From Flaveria trinervia (taxonomy: Eukaryota; Streptophyta; Magnoliopsida; Asterales; Asteraceae), in assembly GCA_025506515.1 (NCBI GenBank), contig CM046444.1:73266192-73330191 (forward strand): a stretch of DNA of 64,000 bases, in the 5' to 3' direction. Below the pieces are notes generated by a model, which was not told where the DNA came from, searched no databases, and worked only from the letters and a program-made list of their open reading frames with translations. Shown here one piece after another: positions 11,400-22,900 of the stretch. Position numbers and translations under genes: made by a program. Position 1 is the first letter of the stretch. Every line of letters starts with the position of its first letter.

Positions 11400-12470
11400 T
11401 TGAATTACCATCCACTGATTGGTTTCAAGGAAATGATTCACCATCACAATGTTGCTGCTGAACCGGCTACAAACACTTGCACAGATCTCATTGTGTATCA
11501 AGATCTGAAGAATCACCCTATGTCTCAAATCATTGGTGATATCACTGCTGGAGTATCAACAAGAAGTCAATTGTCAAATTTCTGCTTCTATGCTCTCTTC
11601 ATCAGTCAGCAAGAGCCAAAGAATTATCACATTGCTTTAAAGGACAATGGATGGGTTGATGCCATGCAGCTTGAGCTTCTTCAGTTCAAGAAACAGCAAG
11701 TGTGGGAACTGGTTCCTCTACCTCCAGGTAAGTGTGCAATAGGCACTAAATGGGTGTTTAGGAACAAAACTGATGAAAATGGCTTATTGTTAAGAACAAG
11801 GCCAGACTGGTTGTTCAGGGGTTTGCACAAGAAGAAGGTATTGATTATGATGAAACCTTTGCCCCTGTAGCCAGACTGGAAGCAATTCGATTGTTTTTAG
11901 CTTATGCTGCTTATCAAAAACTTAAAGTCTTTCAAATGGATGTCAAAAGTGCATTTTTGTATGGAAAAGTTAAAGAAGAGGTTTATGTATGTCAACCTCC
12001 AGGCTTTGAGGACAAAAACATCCTAATTGGGTGTATAAGCTTGATAAAGCTCTTTATGGGTTAAAACAAGCTCCCAGAGCCTGGTATGAGACATTATCAA
12101 ACTTTCTTCTGGAAAACAATTTCACTAGAGGCTCCATAGACAAGACTTTATTTATTAAGAAAGCTGGGCAGCATAATCTACTTGTTCAAATTTATGTAGA
12201 TGATATCATTTTTGCATCCTCTGATCCAAGTTGTGTGATGCCTTTACAAAGTTGATGCAACAGAAGTTTGAAATGAGTGCCATGGGAGAATTACAGTTCT
12301 TTCTGGGGTTGCAAATCAAACAAAAGGCTGATGGAATTTTTATTCATCAATCCAAATATACAAAAGATCTTTTGCAAAAGTTTGATTTACAAAACTGTAA
12401 GCCCTGTTCTACTCCCATGAGCAGCACCCACACAACTGGACTCAGATCAGAAAGGTAAAGTGGTTGATGA
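11400..12470 (+). pseudogene. pol: Copia reverse transcriptase (element A)
   Basis: RT copies element RNA into cDNA. It starts with the conserved NGWVDAMQLELLQFKK and GTKWVFRNK (about 11645-11770). The first catalytic Asp is in FQMDVKSAFL (about 11932-11960). YGLKQAPRAWYE (about 12052-12090) and the polymerase motif YVDDIIF (about 12193-12213) are present, then FFLGLQIKQ and STPMSS. Frame changes lie near 11815, 12020, 12240 and 12450. The polymerase motif is intact, but no single reading frame covers the domain. Confidence 0.85.
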
Positions 12471-13125
12471 AACACTTTATGTATGATTGGGTCCTTGATG
12501 TATTTAACAGCTTCTAGACCAGATATTATGTTTGCTACATGTGTTTGTGCTAGATTTCAGGCTGCACCTAAAGAGTCTCATCTGATTGCAGTCAAGAGGA
12601 TCTTTAGATATCTGCAAGGCACTCCATCTCTAGGTTTATGGTATTCTACCGGACATTCTGGTAAATTAGTTGCTTTTCTGACAGTGACTATGCAGGGTGT
12701 AAGTTGACCAGGAAATCAACTTCTGGTGGATGTCAATCCTAGGCAACTGCTTGATTTCTTGGCAGAGCAAGAAACAGACCTCAGTTGCTACATCCACTGC
12801 GGAAGCAGAGTACATTGCTGCTGCAAGCTGTACATCTCAGGTACTCTGGCTTCAAAACCAACTTTTGGATTATGGCATTACAGAGACTAAGACTCCATTG
12901 TTAATGGATAGTGCTTCAGCTCTTTGCATTGTCAAAAATCCAGTCCAGCACTCTAGGACCAAACATATAGAGATCAGAATCATTTATAAGGGATTGTTTT
13001 GAAAAAGGTCTGATTGATCCTAAGTTTGTGCCTAGTGCTGATGAGCTTGCAGACATTTTACTAAGCCTTTGGATAGTTCAACTTTCCAAAACCTGGTGTT
13101 AAGGCTTGGTATGCTGCAGCTAGAA
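12471..13125 (+). pseudogene. pol: Copia RNase H, end of pol (element A)
   Basis: This domain removes RNA from RNA:DNA hybrids. Visible blocks are GSLMYLTASRPDIMFA (connection), RIFRYLQGTPSLGLWY, ISWQSKKQTSVATSTAEAEY and KNPVQHSRTKHIEIR, then the pol tail FVPSADELADI. One-base shifts occur near 12680, 12720, 13002 and 13060. The same C-terminal tail is present in element E at 46365-46462, directly joined there to the protease. Confidence 0.85.
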
Positions 13126-13800
13126 TAGGTGACAACTACTGATGATCTCAGTAATTCATACTGATCATCATGAGTACCTGTCACATATAAGTACTGATGA
13201 GCTCTTTAACCTCAGTAGTTTTTATAACTACTGAAGGCTAAATGTATCACAAGTACTGAGTACTTCATCTGTTCGAAACTACTGATGTAGTTACAACTAC
13301 TGATGCAGTCATAACTACTGCAATCAGTAAAAACAGATAAGTACTGATGTCCTATGAAAAACTGAAATCAGCCATAAAGACTGATGAATGTGTTGAGGAC
13401 AGTTTGAAACAGCTGAAAAGCTAAGAATTGACGAAAACAGCTGAAGAGAACTTTCTCTTCAGTCGTTTGTACAACTGCTGTTTCATTTTAAACAACTGAA
13501 GCAAAACCACGTCTTCAGTAGTTTTTATAACTACTGATGACTAATACCAAGTCTTCAGTGTTTACAACAGCTGATGACAAAACCACTGTCTTCAGTAGTT
13601 TCATAACTACTGATGACAAACACCATGTCCTCAGTTGTTTCAATCATCTGAAGTCAAAACCACGGTCTTCAGTAGTTTCTAAACTACTGATGCCTAACAC
13701 CACGACTTCAGCTGTTTCAACGTCTGAAAGGATAATACCATGTCAACGGTCGTTTAAAACTACTGATGCCTAACACCACATCCTTCAGTCGTTTCCTCAC
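13126..13800 (+). repeat. Hairpin tandem repeats between pol and ORF2 (element A)
   Basis: A non-coding spacer is built from about 38-bp units, each a small palindrome of the type TCAGTAGTT-loop-AACTACTGA followed by TGACAAANACCA. Perfect examples are 13212-13220/13226-13234, 13515-13523/13529-13537, 13592-13600/13605-13613 and 13669-13678/13681-13690. The last three are exactly 77 bp apart, with weaker copies in between. The same core words fill the LTR promoter region. Element E has the equivalent array at 45830-46340. Confidence 0.8.
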
Positions 13801-13808
13801 CCGTACCC

Positions 13809-13816
13809 TATAAATA
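13809..13816 (+). promoter_or_regulatory. Possible internal TATA box for ORF2
   Basis: TATAAATA in the context CCCTATAAATACCC lies directly after the hairpin array and 63-70 bp before the ORF2 ATG at 13879. The spacing suits an independent ORF2 transcript with a leader of about 35-40 nt. In element E the matching site reads CCCAAAATACC and is lost. Promoter activity is inference. Confidence 0.5.
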
Positions 13817-13878
13817 CCCTTAACCTGAGCTCTCCATGCTTCATCTTCTTCAAACCTAAGTTCCTCTCCAAAACTTCC

Positions 13879-16800
13879 ATGGCGTCTATGCAAATTAAAC
13901 CGCGACACAACTGTGTTGCCTACCTCACAAAATCGCCGATCTGGACTAAGTTCGATACTGCTATCGATCTTATGGTTCAGTCCCAATACAACAAGGCATT
14001 CCTTCTGAACCCCGTTTTACATGCCGAATCCTTGAACCAATTTTGGATGAACGTTACTGTTACACTGAGGAGAGCAACACACGATCCCTCCGGTCAGTCG
14101 TCAACAACAAAGAAGTAGTGATTACTCCTGCAACAATCCGTAAAATTCTTCAACTGAGTGATGCTACCTCTCCTGCTGGATATCCGAGGGCACCATAGAT
14201 CTATCATTTGCTCAGCATGGATATCAAGGTGATCTCAGTGCCACCACCATCATGAAGAAACACTTTAATGACGCTGAGCGCCTGATTTTTCACATGTCAA
14301 TGTATGTTTGGCCCCTAAGACATCGTCTTGGGATCAAATGTCCACCAATGGCAGCAGGTATTGTATTCTATCCTTGAGCAACAACCACTGAAACTTTTCA
14401 GAATTAATATTTTCAGAGCTCAAAGATATGGCTCAAAAACTAACTGCCAACGTTGGATACTCTATCCACGGTTCATAATGGCCATATTATAGACCAGCTT
14501 AATGCTGAGGGACTTGTTGGCTTGGGAGTCCCTGCTACGGCTGTTCTGCCAAGTATACTCCCGGCACAACTCTGACCGGACACTCAAACTGGCTGCCAAG
14601 CTGCGAAAACACGCAGCTGGAACCCACAGCCACCACCTCCAAATCCAATGTCCCCACCAAACCACCAAAAAGAAACACAAAATGGCTACTCAGGGAATTG
14701 AGTCCCCTGAGGATGCTCCTGCACCACAAACGCAGGATATATCCACTAGTCCTAACCCCTAGTGGATACAATGACTCTTCCAGCCACAGCCGCTCAGGTT
14801 CCTCTCAACAGGAGCCTGCAGCAACCCAAGGGGCACCTACTTATCTGGGATCTTACTCACTTGAGGAGATTGCCATTGAAGAGCACCATCCACCCCAGGT
14901 GCACACTGCTTCTAACCCTTACCCCAAACAATCGCCCCTCACAGCCCAACTTTAATAGTTGCACAAGTGCTGACTCAATTGCACTCCTCACCCCCTCCCC
15001 AGAAACCACTTACTACTGGGAATTCCTCTACAATTGAGGGGGAGGAACACAGTGCACCTGAGAACCCACAGCACAGGGGTTTCCCAATTCTATCTCCTGG
15101 TGTAGACAAGGAGCTTAGAATATCTAGTGAGGCTGCCACCTCCTCTGACTCAGCACATGACCAGAGTGGGCTGGTAACATTGCTAAGACCTCCCTAGAGG
15201 CAACAGCTGATGATGGACATTGTCCTGAGGCTGGAAGTCCCCAGTACCAAGCACAAGGGGCACATGCACCAACTGGTCTACACCCAGTGCATGTAAATCC
15301 TACTCTAAGCAGGAGGTCAGGTGATTCAGTATCAACTGATGATGACCTGAGCTTCTTCTATGATGTAGTTGCTCAAAACACCATTCTAGAGGATGAGGTT
15401 AGCAGACTCAAAGAGCTGCTGGCCAAGATGTCTCAGGATGCAAGTCCATCTGCCACCATCATACACCCACAGATATGCACCTTCCCTTGAAGGTTTCCCA
15501 AACACAGAGCCACCCCAAAATCAACCACCTGCCTCTGCTTCAGGCCCTACTTCTCAGGAACAGAACCCTCCTGAGCAAATAGGTGCTGTGTACTCCAAAA
15601 TTCCCTCCCTCTCATCACCCCATAATCACTGATATAGTGATCAAAGCCCTTGATGAGAGGCTTTCCTCCACATTACAGCCCCTGGTTGATGCTGCTGTCC
15701 AAAAGACTCTTTCTGCGGTACCAAACCTTCCTCCAATGCAACCAAAAAGGGGGAGAGTACTGCAGTGAAAGAAAGGAAGAGGAAAAGATCTGAGGAAAAG
15801 GAAGAGAAGCAAGTTCAAGAGGAGGAAAAAGAAAAGCAACCTCTGCTCACTTACAAACGAAAGAGAAGTGTTGATGATCACACTGCTGAAGACAAATCCT
15901 TGGAGGAGCTGGTCAAAGAAGCTGACACCACACACAGCCGCTCCATGGATAAAATAATTGAACAACTCTTCAGGTAGGGGTTTGACACAGCCACACTGGA
16001 TAGTGAGATCAGAAGGTTAGAAGTACAAGAGATACAAACCCGATGGGCAGGGTATGATGCTCTTGAGAAAGAGAGGTTGGAAATAATGATCCGCTTTATT
16101 GCAAAATACTTGGGAAGATCATTAATGGAGATCCGCGCATGGTCCAGGGACAGCATTCTGGCTATAGCCACCAGAATCTGTCTGTCTGAGCAATTCAACA
16201 AAGGGATTATTGTGGAAGCCCTTGATGAGGGGGGCTGGCAAAAGGTTAGAGATGGCTCTAAACTCACAAAGGCGAAATTAACTACAAGGATGCTAGATCA
16301 ACCTTCCCTTCCACCCACTCAAACAGATCCTATCCCTCAAATCTCCCAACCAACCTCTAAGCCAAAATCCAAACATCCTCTTTCTCAAAACCAATCCTTC
16401 ACCAACCAACCATCATCCAGTGATGTACCCCGAAGGAGGAGAAGGGTGCTGAGGATGGAAGAAGAAGAAGAAGAAGAAGGATGAAGATGATAGTCTGCCA
16501 CTCTCTGCTGTTCTGAAGCTACCAAAACCCCAAGTCAATCCATGATCACCTGACTCTCAAAGGGAAATGGTCAGAGTCAAGATAGAAGAAGAAGAACAGC
16601 AGAAACAGCACGATGAGCAACTGTTGAAGATGGTTGACAAGGAATTTCCTCAGTCATCATCTATTCAAGCCATGAAAGGGCATGCTCAAAGGCTGTACAC
16701 TCTCAGGCACACTTTCAGTATCAGAAGGAGAGAGTGAGAGTATGGCCAGACCCCAGGGTGAGTTCTAGAATCCATAAAAGAACTATCCCACACAGATACA

Positions 16801-17340
16801 ACGGCCAAGTACGAAAAACAATAGAATCTACCATCATGTTGGCCGTTGTAGTCTCACCTTGGGAATCATTGATGAATTCAAGAAAGCTCACCAAGCAAAG
16901 AAGACACCTCAAGCCTTACTAGAAAACAAGATGATTAAGAAGGGGTTGTTATATAAAAAGCTTGAAGACATCCAAAAGAATGAGCTCCAGTACTCCTGAA
17001 GGCAACCATCCTGATGAATTTGTATATAGGGAGGTAACTACGGTGGAGCTGAAAAATGGCAGGACCATGAAGTACTTATCAGAGTACTATGGTCCAGAGT
17101 TCTTCTTCGAAGGAGGAGCTGAAGAACTCTCTCAAGAGGAACAAATTGTTCTCCTTGAGGCCTATGTTCGTGAGTCATACAGACTCATTATGGGGAAGTA
17201 AATCTCATGAATGGGATAACAACTCTGTGTCCAGTTCCCCAAAACAGAGTTCCCATTCATACTCTGCCAAACAAATATTTGAGATTTCTTCCCAGGCCGA
17301 AGCGTACATGGGTCATCTTCTCTACTGATCAAGAAGGAAA
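13879..17340 (+). pseudogene. ORF2 in the env-like position (element A)
   Basis: This is a large extra ORF after pol, the position of the env-like gene of Sireviruses. The start is the ATG at 13879 (MASMQIKPRHN). Parts in order are: an N-terminal globular domain (13879-14650; AFLLNP, NQFWMNVTV); a Pro/Ser/Thr-rich linker (14650-15750); a Lys/Glu-rich coil (15760-15880); a helical block (15900-16270; MDKIIEQLF, EIRAWSRDSILAIATR); a basic-acidic stretch PRRRRRVLRMEEEE (16430-16480); and a C-terminal block (16700-17340; TTVELKNGRTMKYLSEYYG). I see no signal peptide or membrane segment, so an envelope role is not supported. I recall similar ORFs in Asteraceae transposons. Frameshifts break it in at least six places. 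Element E keeps a 488-codon uninterrupted stretch. Confidence 0.75.
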
Positions 17341-17361
17341 AAGACCAACATTTTTGCCATC

Positions 17362-17412
17362 AATAAGGGGAGTATAAAAAAGTTAGAGGTTTGGCTGCAT
17401 GGTTTAGGGGGT
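17362..17412 (+). other. Polypurine tracts of element A
   Basis: AAGGGGAG near 17367 and a second G-rich run, TTTAGGGGG, immediately before the 3' LTR at 17413 are candidate plus-strand priming sites. More than one tract before the 3' LTR is usual for Sirevirus-type elements. Confidence 0.55.
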
Positions 17413-18296
17413 TGTTGGACCAAAAAGAACAATGAGCCAAGATCAGAAAACCTCTAAGTCCCACATGGTATCACAACAATGCTGAAAGCCTCATCAGTAG
17501 TTTGACAAGTGCTGAAGACTTCAACAGCTGAAGATCAAGTGCTGAAGACCTTAACAGCTGAAGAACCAAGTGCTGAAGTACAACAGCTGAAGAACACAAG
17601 TGTGAAGCTGAAAGACCAAAGTACTAAAGTACAAAGCTGAAGAGTTCACAAGTGCTGAAGATCAACAACTGATGTACAAAGTCTGAAGACAAAGACTGAA
17701 GACATCAGTGATGATATCTACTGAAGTCATCAGCTGATGAAACACCTGAAGGTCAAAGTCTGAAGATCAAGTACTGAGCCTCAGTAGTTGTCACAACTGC
17801 TGAAGAGTACTTCTTCAGTAGTTGTGATATCAGTAGTTTTATTTTCTATGTTTCAGTAGTTTTTTGAAAACGACTGAAGAGCTTGTCTTCAGTCGTTGTA
17901 GTTTCAGTAGTTTTATTTTGTACTTAACTGCTGATATGTTTCAGTAGTTGTGAACATTTCAGTAGTTTGTTAAAAATTAGTTATTTCTGTATTGGATCTG
18001 CCAGTTGTCACTTTCCGTGATAACAGCAGTGACTGTTGCACTCTATATAAGGAGTGACAACCTATTGTAATCATTGAGTGAAATGAGTAATTGAATGGAA
18101 TGGATGATTGATTCGATTAGAAATATCTCTACATCTATAAACCTTCCTAGAAATCAGAAATACATATCTCTCCCTATAACCGTATGCGGTCTTAATGCTT
18201 ACAAATATCGTTGCTTGCTACAATTTGTCTAATTCGTGTTCGTATTCCGCTGCTTTATATTCTGATACATCAAACTTGTGATCACTGATCCTGTCA
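17413..18296 (+). repeat. 3' LTR of element A (884 bp)
   Basis: It matches the 5' LTR end to end, from TGTTGGACC to CTGTCA. By eye the two LTRs differ mostly by single-base insertions and deletions (at least 15) and by few substitutions, an odd pattern discussed in the findings. The LTR is followed by ATAC and the resumed LTR of element B. Confidence 0.95.
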
Positions 18297-18380
18297 ATAC
18301 TTGGACTTGTGGGATTTCTAGCAGAACAACCATTAACTCACCACTTGAATTGGCATGTATGATCCTTTCAGGGTCCAACA
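18297..18380 (-). repeat. 3' LTR of element B, right part
   Basis: CTTGGACTTGTGGGATT and the following bases to GGGTCCAACA align with the last 84 bases of the element 0 LTR (about 1340-1423). This continues the LTR cut at 5883. On the minus strand it begins TGTTGGACCCTGAAAGG. Together with 5206-5883 it gives an LTR of about 758 bp. Confidence 0.9.
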
Positions 18381-18395
18381 ATACTCCCCCTAAGG
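18381..18395 (-). other. Polypurine tract of element B
   Basis: On the minus strand CCTTAGGGGGAGTAT lies directly before the LTR start TGTTGG. It identifies this LTR as the 3' LTR and the body of B as lying at higher coordinates. Confidence 0.75.
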
Positions 18396-21205
18396 ATTAT
18401 AGAGCCTATGTTCTTTAAGGGTTTGATGGTGGTTGAGGTTGGAAGATTCTACTGGGTCTTGTAGTAAAAAGATTCTGCTTTGAGATGGATCCAAAATGGC
18501 CTGTATCATGTTAACAAAGTCATTTGCATCAGACATCTTCTCTTTGTTTAGCACATGGATTTTCATCTGGCTTATAGTGTAGATGGCTTCTAAGGGTAGC
18601 TTCTTAAGAGAAATGAGTTCCCATATAGACACAGTGGACAATCCATCTGTATCTTTCAATAGAGTTCCATCCACATCTACCTCTAACTTCATAATATTCC
18701 CCAATTGCGCGAGTCCTCTTCTTCTTCCTCTATTCTCTCTTGGCACTGATTTGATCATATGCCATATTTGGAATCTTAATGCACTTTAAGAAGAATGCTT
18801 CTTCTTCTCCTAGCCTATTGGTTATCTCTCTAAAGTGTCTAGTGTATTTTGTAATGGATATAGGATTCATCTAATAATATCACCTCATATCCATTAAACA
18901 TCCAATCTCAGCACCTTTCTTTCCTCCCCATCTTCTTTCAATTACCAACTCATATGTCTTTTCATCATAATAGACATTGGAGATTGGTTTGGAGGAATGA
19001 GTTCCAGCTACCATCTTTCTTTTCAATGATCTAGTTGGTTTCACCTTAAGCTCGGTAAACACAACTTCTTCGGTTGTTTTTTGTTCTTTTCATCTCAAGG
19101 GGTTGATAAAAGATCTATCTTTCCACATGCAGAAAGCCTTGATAGGTTTGAAGTTGTCTGTTCTTCTAAACAACCTTAGAATATCTTCAAACTCATATCC
19201 CCTCAACATAGCCTTGTGATTAATCAGCTCTAGATTGGCTAGTTCGTTAAGATTATGGATTTCCAGGGAGTTCACAAGAGCAGAGTACTCTGGGAAGAAT
19301 CTTCTTACTGTCTTGCGTTTGGGAGTATACACACCTCTAATCATATCTATAGTGGCTAGCCCTTCTTGAAGTTTCAACTGTGAAGGCTCTGCAAACCACT
19401 CAGGATATCTGTGCAGAACAGGTGCCAAAGAGTCATGGTCTCTATGGGTGAGCTGCATGTCTTGTGCTGATACTCAAGTCCTTCCCTTTATATTGGTAAT
19501 CTCTTCTTCCAAATTCTTCAACCTCTCTTTCTTTTCATTATTCAACCTAAGGATGGCGGACCTTAGGGAATTAGTCTCATATGCTCAACTTTCTCTTTGT
19601 ATATCCTTGACTAGACAGATAGTCCATCACTTCCCTGACAGGCGTACTATAGGGATTAGGATATAGTCATTGAGAAGTTGAAGTGTACTTTGTCTTGGAG
19701 GATGATTTGAATATTGGAGCTTTAGGAGAAAGAGTCTTTCAATACTCAGTCTCATAAGTGAGGTCGAGCAATTTATTTAACTTATCTTCTTCTGCATTCA
19801 TTCCCTCATATGTCATCCCGAATACCTCATCAAGGTCATACCCATGGTTAATTAAAAACATTGCTTTCACCATGAGGTCATCAGTTTGGGCTTTGCCAAC
19901 CATCTCTTGTACAATTGTCTCTCCTTCACAGGGCTTTAATGAGCTATTGGTTCATCAGCCACATAGCCACCCTCTATCTCTCCTTCTTCTAGATCAACAA
20001 ATTCTGCCTTCTTTTTCAATTGAGCTTTAGCTTTTCATGCTGTTCCAGAAATTCAGCAATGGTTGCAAGGCTTCAAGGGTCATCTCTTTGCTTTTTCTGA
20101 ATTGGTTCTTTTTTCCACCATTTGTCTTTTCCCTTTTGGCTTCTTTGATAAGTATTTCCTCCTCTTGGTATATGTTTGCATCCTTGGACCAGAAGAGGTT
20201 TCAGTCATTTTAGCTTCTTGAGGCACTTTTTCAGCCTTTGACTTTTCTTTTTCTTGCGAAACAACAGTTGATTCTTCTCTCTTTTGCTGCTATTCACATA
20301 GTCTTCTAATAAGCTCTTTTTGTTTATCAGTCAGTGATACAACAGGCACTATTTGCATACTCAATTCCTTCTCATTGGGAACAGGAGATTGAGGAATCAC
20401 TACAATGGGTTCAACAACTTGCCTCTGATCAACTATAAAATCCCAAAAGTCATCATCTACGATGAACTCTTGTATAGTGAAGCTATTAAGAGCTTTAATC
20501 ATATCACTGAATTCTGCCTCTTCAATGTGAGTTTCATCTGGTTTCTTTGTATAAATCACCATCTCCATGCTTGATTTAACATGTTTTGATTCACTTGATT
20601 CTTTCACTTTCTCATCCTCAGAGAATCTCATCTTTTTAGCAAGAGGGAATCATTACTATTCTCTCCTGATGAACTTTTAGCACTACCTTCTTTATCACTT
20701 TCCCTTTTTTTCTTTTCACTTCTCTTTTCTCAACCATATCATCTTTCTCTATTTTAGCTTCAGCTTCTCTTTTGATCATAACAAGCAGTTCTAACTCAGA
20801 TACTCTCTTGTTTAGACTTTCTATCTAGTTCTGCAAGTCTATTATAATGTCAGATTGCTCTTCAATCAATCCTTCTTGTTCTTCCATGGCAATGGTTTGG
20901 ATGGCTAAAGTATCAACGCCACCACTTATTTCATCCCTTGATTGTTGGAGAGCAGCCTTTAATCTTTCTATCTCCTTTTCTTTCTCTTTCTTCTCAACCT
21001 CATACTTTTCTTTTAGATCTCTTATCTCCTTCTCCTTTCATCCAACTCCAATAGTCTATCTTGAATGATATTGGATCTTATGTTCAATAGTTTCTCCATC
21101 TTTGCTACTTTCTTCATCAGCTCATAAATGTTGGAGCATATATAGTCATATATAGTGTTTCCATCACTTGACAAATAGTCTAGGCTTAATGTAATACATC
21201 TGATA
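18390..21205 (-). pseudogene. ORF2 of element B, C-terminal part
   Basis: Minus-strand coding sequence sits between a 5' truncation at 21205 and the PPT, so it takes the same position as ORF2 of A and E. Reading right to left: a Glu/Lys/Arg-rich coiled-coil region (20650-21205; KVAKMEKLLNIR); an acidic/Ser-rich part (20290-20640; DDDFWDFIVDQ); a conserved-looking domain (19090-19460; GVYTPKRKTVRRFFPEYSAL, FKPIKAFCMWKDRSF); a basic block (18880-19062; TRSLKRKMVAG); and a C-terminal domain (18390-18758; ISLKKLPLEAIYTISQMKIH). Several stops and frame changes interrupt it. No sequence motif tells its function. It differs from ORF2 of A and E but has the same overall plan of globular, coil, basic and C-terminal parts. 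Confidence 0.6.
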
Positions 21206-21719
21206 TGTTGTAAACACATGAAACTGGATCATGCGCATGAGCATATGCGAATGAGACTTAGTTGTACGATTGAGCCATGCTAATGGACCAGTAGTGCGAC
21301 TGAGAGATGTGATTGGGGCATTTGTAAGACTGAACCATAAGTATAGTCCAGTCGTAAGATTGAACCATACACATGGTCCAGTCGTACGATTGAACCATAT
21401 GCATTGTCCAATCGCACGAATGGCCCAGTCGCATCCAATATGGGCTGAGGCCTATATATACCAGTTTCAATGTGTAGAGAGATTAAGGGTTTTGAGAGGA
21501 GTCTGGCCGGAGCCTAGGCCTGCCGGATGAGAGGGGAGATCATGCTCGATCTCCCCTTTCCAAGAGTCTTGATTCTTATGTCGTAACGAGCTTGTAATCG
21601 CTAGGTCTTATCAATGAAACCATTAAATTATAGTTCGTGTTATTGATTGTTTCTTGGTTTTTGTTGTTTATCCTTCTGTCCAGAACATGCTCGGATTTCT
21701 ACCGATCCAGTGGTCTTCA
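21206..21719 (+). repeat. 5' LTR of element C (514 bp)
   Basis: It runs from TGTTGTAAAC to GGTCTTCA, four bases before a PBS, and interrupts the reading of element B. Its first 230 bp hold degenerate repeats of the type CAGTCGTACGATTGAACCAT. A TATATATA box lies at 21453-21460. It is not related in overall sequence to the LTRs of A or B, but its repeat words recur in the I and J LTRs. Confidence 0.75.
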
Positions 21720-21723
21720 TAAT

Positions 21724-21736
21724 TGGTATCAGAGCC
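21724..21736 (+). other. Primer-binding site of element C
   Basis: TGGTATCAGAGCC follows the LTR after a 4-nt spacer. It shows that C is a plus-strand element of which only the LTR, PBS and part of the leader remain. Confidence 0.85.
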
Positions 21737-22049
21737 GGTTACCGCTAGAATGATCTAACAATCATTTCTAGCAACCCGAGCTCTTGATTTTTGGATCTAT
21801 TTCAGGTTCTTTGATGTTAAACCCATTTTGTGTTCTTCATGTTTTGCTCAGATCTTGTTACGTGTGTTGTTTCTATGTTAAAATCGAAGTCGAAACCATG
21901 TTATAGGTTCATCATTATAGTCAAAAATGATTATCATTTCTTAATTTAAGTCTGATTTTGAGTTTTCTTTCTTGACCTAGGGTTCTAGGTTCATCATTGA
22001 TTCAAAAGTCTGACATTTTAGGTCATAAAATTCCAAATTTTCACCTTTT
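21737..22049 (+). other. Leader remnant of element C, no gene
   Basis: AT-rich sequence after the PBS has no coding motif. It ends where minus-strand LTR-like sequence of element H begins (boundary uncertain, about 22045-22065). The gag-pol of C is missing. Confidence 0.5.
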
Positions 22050-22900
22050 GTTCAATACTACTGTTGTAGTGAATTGAAACTAAGGACTATTCAGAGGAAA
22101 TGAATCATAGAACACATGTTTGTTCATGGTGATGATGATTGATGAAGAACAGTGTGTTTCGCTCGTCGCACTTTAAAGTCTCTCAAATTTGAAAAGTATG
22201 AAATGACGTTTTGAAATGGCTTTAAATAGACAACTAATGTCTTTTACAAATTGTTACAAGTTTTAGAACAAATGTGGTCAATTTTTAAATTCATCGTAGC
22301 AAATGCGGAAGAGTTTTGTTCATCAGCATTTGTGTACTGTCACAAATGCGGAAGTGAAAAACTTGAGAGCATTTGTTCATTATAGCAAATGTGGTTGAAC
22401 ATAGTTTGTTAAGCATTTAATCACTGTTACAAATGCGGCTGAACAAAGTTAGTTCACATTTGTTCACTGTAACAAATGCCGTAGAATAAAGTTCCTTTAT
22501 CCACACTTACTTCAACAAATGCGGCAGAACAATAAAGTTGTCCGCATTTCTTGACCATCATCATCATGACAGAAGAGATTAAGCACTTGTTTATTCATTT
22601 TTGATATACATGAAATTGTCGATGTCACCCACATTCAAGAATGCGTATGAGTAAAAATAAATGTCTTCCGCATTAATAAATGCGATAGAACAATTTTGTC
22701 CGCATAGGTTTTTAACTCCAAAGCTTTTTATGTATATTTTTGACACAAATGCAGTAGAGTTATCTTGTCCGCATTAGTTTCACTTTGTTATAAATGGCAT
22801 AACCAGTTACCCACATTGGTTATATGCATGGGTTACCTTCACCAGCATTAACCAATGCACTTACCCACATTAAATTTTGAACTTAGTCAAAACTTAAAGT
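22050..22900 (-). repeat. Probable 3' LTR of element H, degenerate
   Basis: The order of parts resembles the element 0 LTR on the minus strand. A segment TTTAAATAGACAACTAATG (compare TTTATAGACAAGACAAGATG near 900) is followed by 500 bp of repeated AAATGCGGAAGA and GCATTTGTTCA words. It lies on the 3' side of the pol of H, where a 3' LTR is expected. The ends could not be placed exactly and no TG/CA termini were confirmed. Confidence 0.45.

Larger units (their letters stand above)
5884..18296 (+). mobile_element. Element A: complete Sirevirus-like Ty1/Copia element
   Basis: This 12.4-kb plus-strand LTR retrotransposon is ordered 5' LTR, PBS, gag, PR, INT, RT, RH, hairpin spacer, ORF2, polypurine tracts, 3' LTR. 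INT before RT defines Ty1/Copia. A long extra ORF after pol is typical of the Sirevirus lineage. It is nested inside the LTR of element B, and ATAC flanks both ends (5880-5883 and 18297-18300), probably what remains of a target duplication. The coding parts contain many single-base frameshifts, so as written it is not functional. The near-identical LTRs point to a recent insertion. Confidence 0.9.

Noticed and set aside
13879..17340. Calling ORF2 a retroviral envelope gene
   Set aside because: Only position supports it; I see no signal peptide, no membrane helix and no cleavage site, and a nuclear-type basic cluster is present.
21258..21530. Open frames on both strands with SYDWT or VVRLNH repeats
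   Set aside because: Translation of the repeat part of LTR C; repeats explain both strands.
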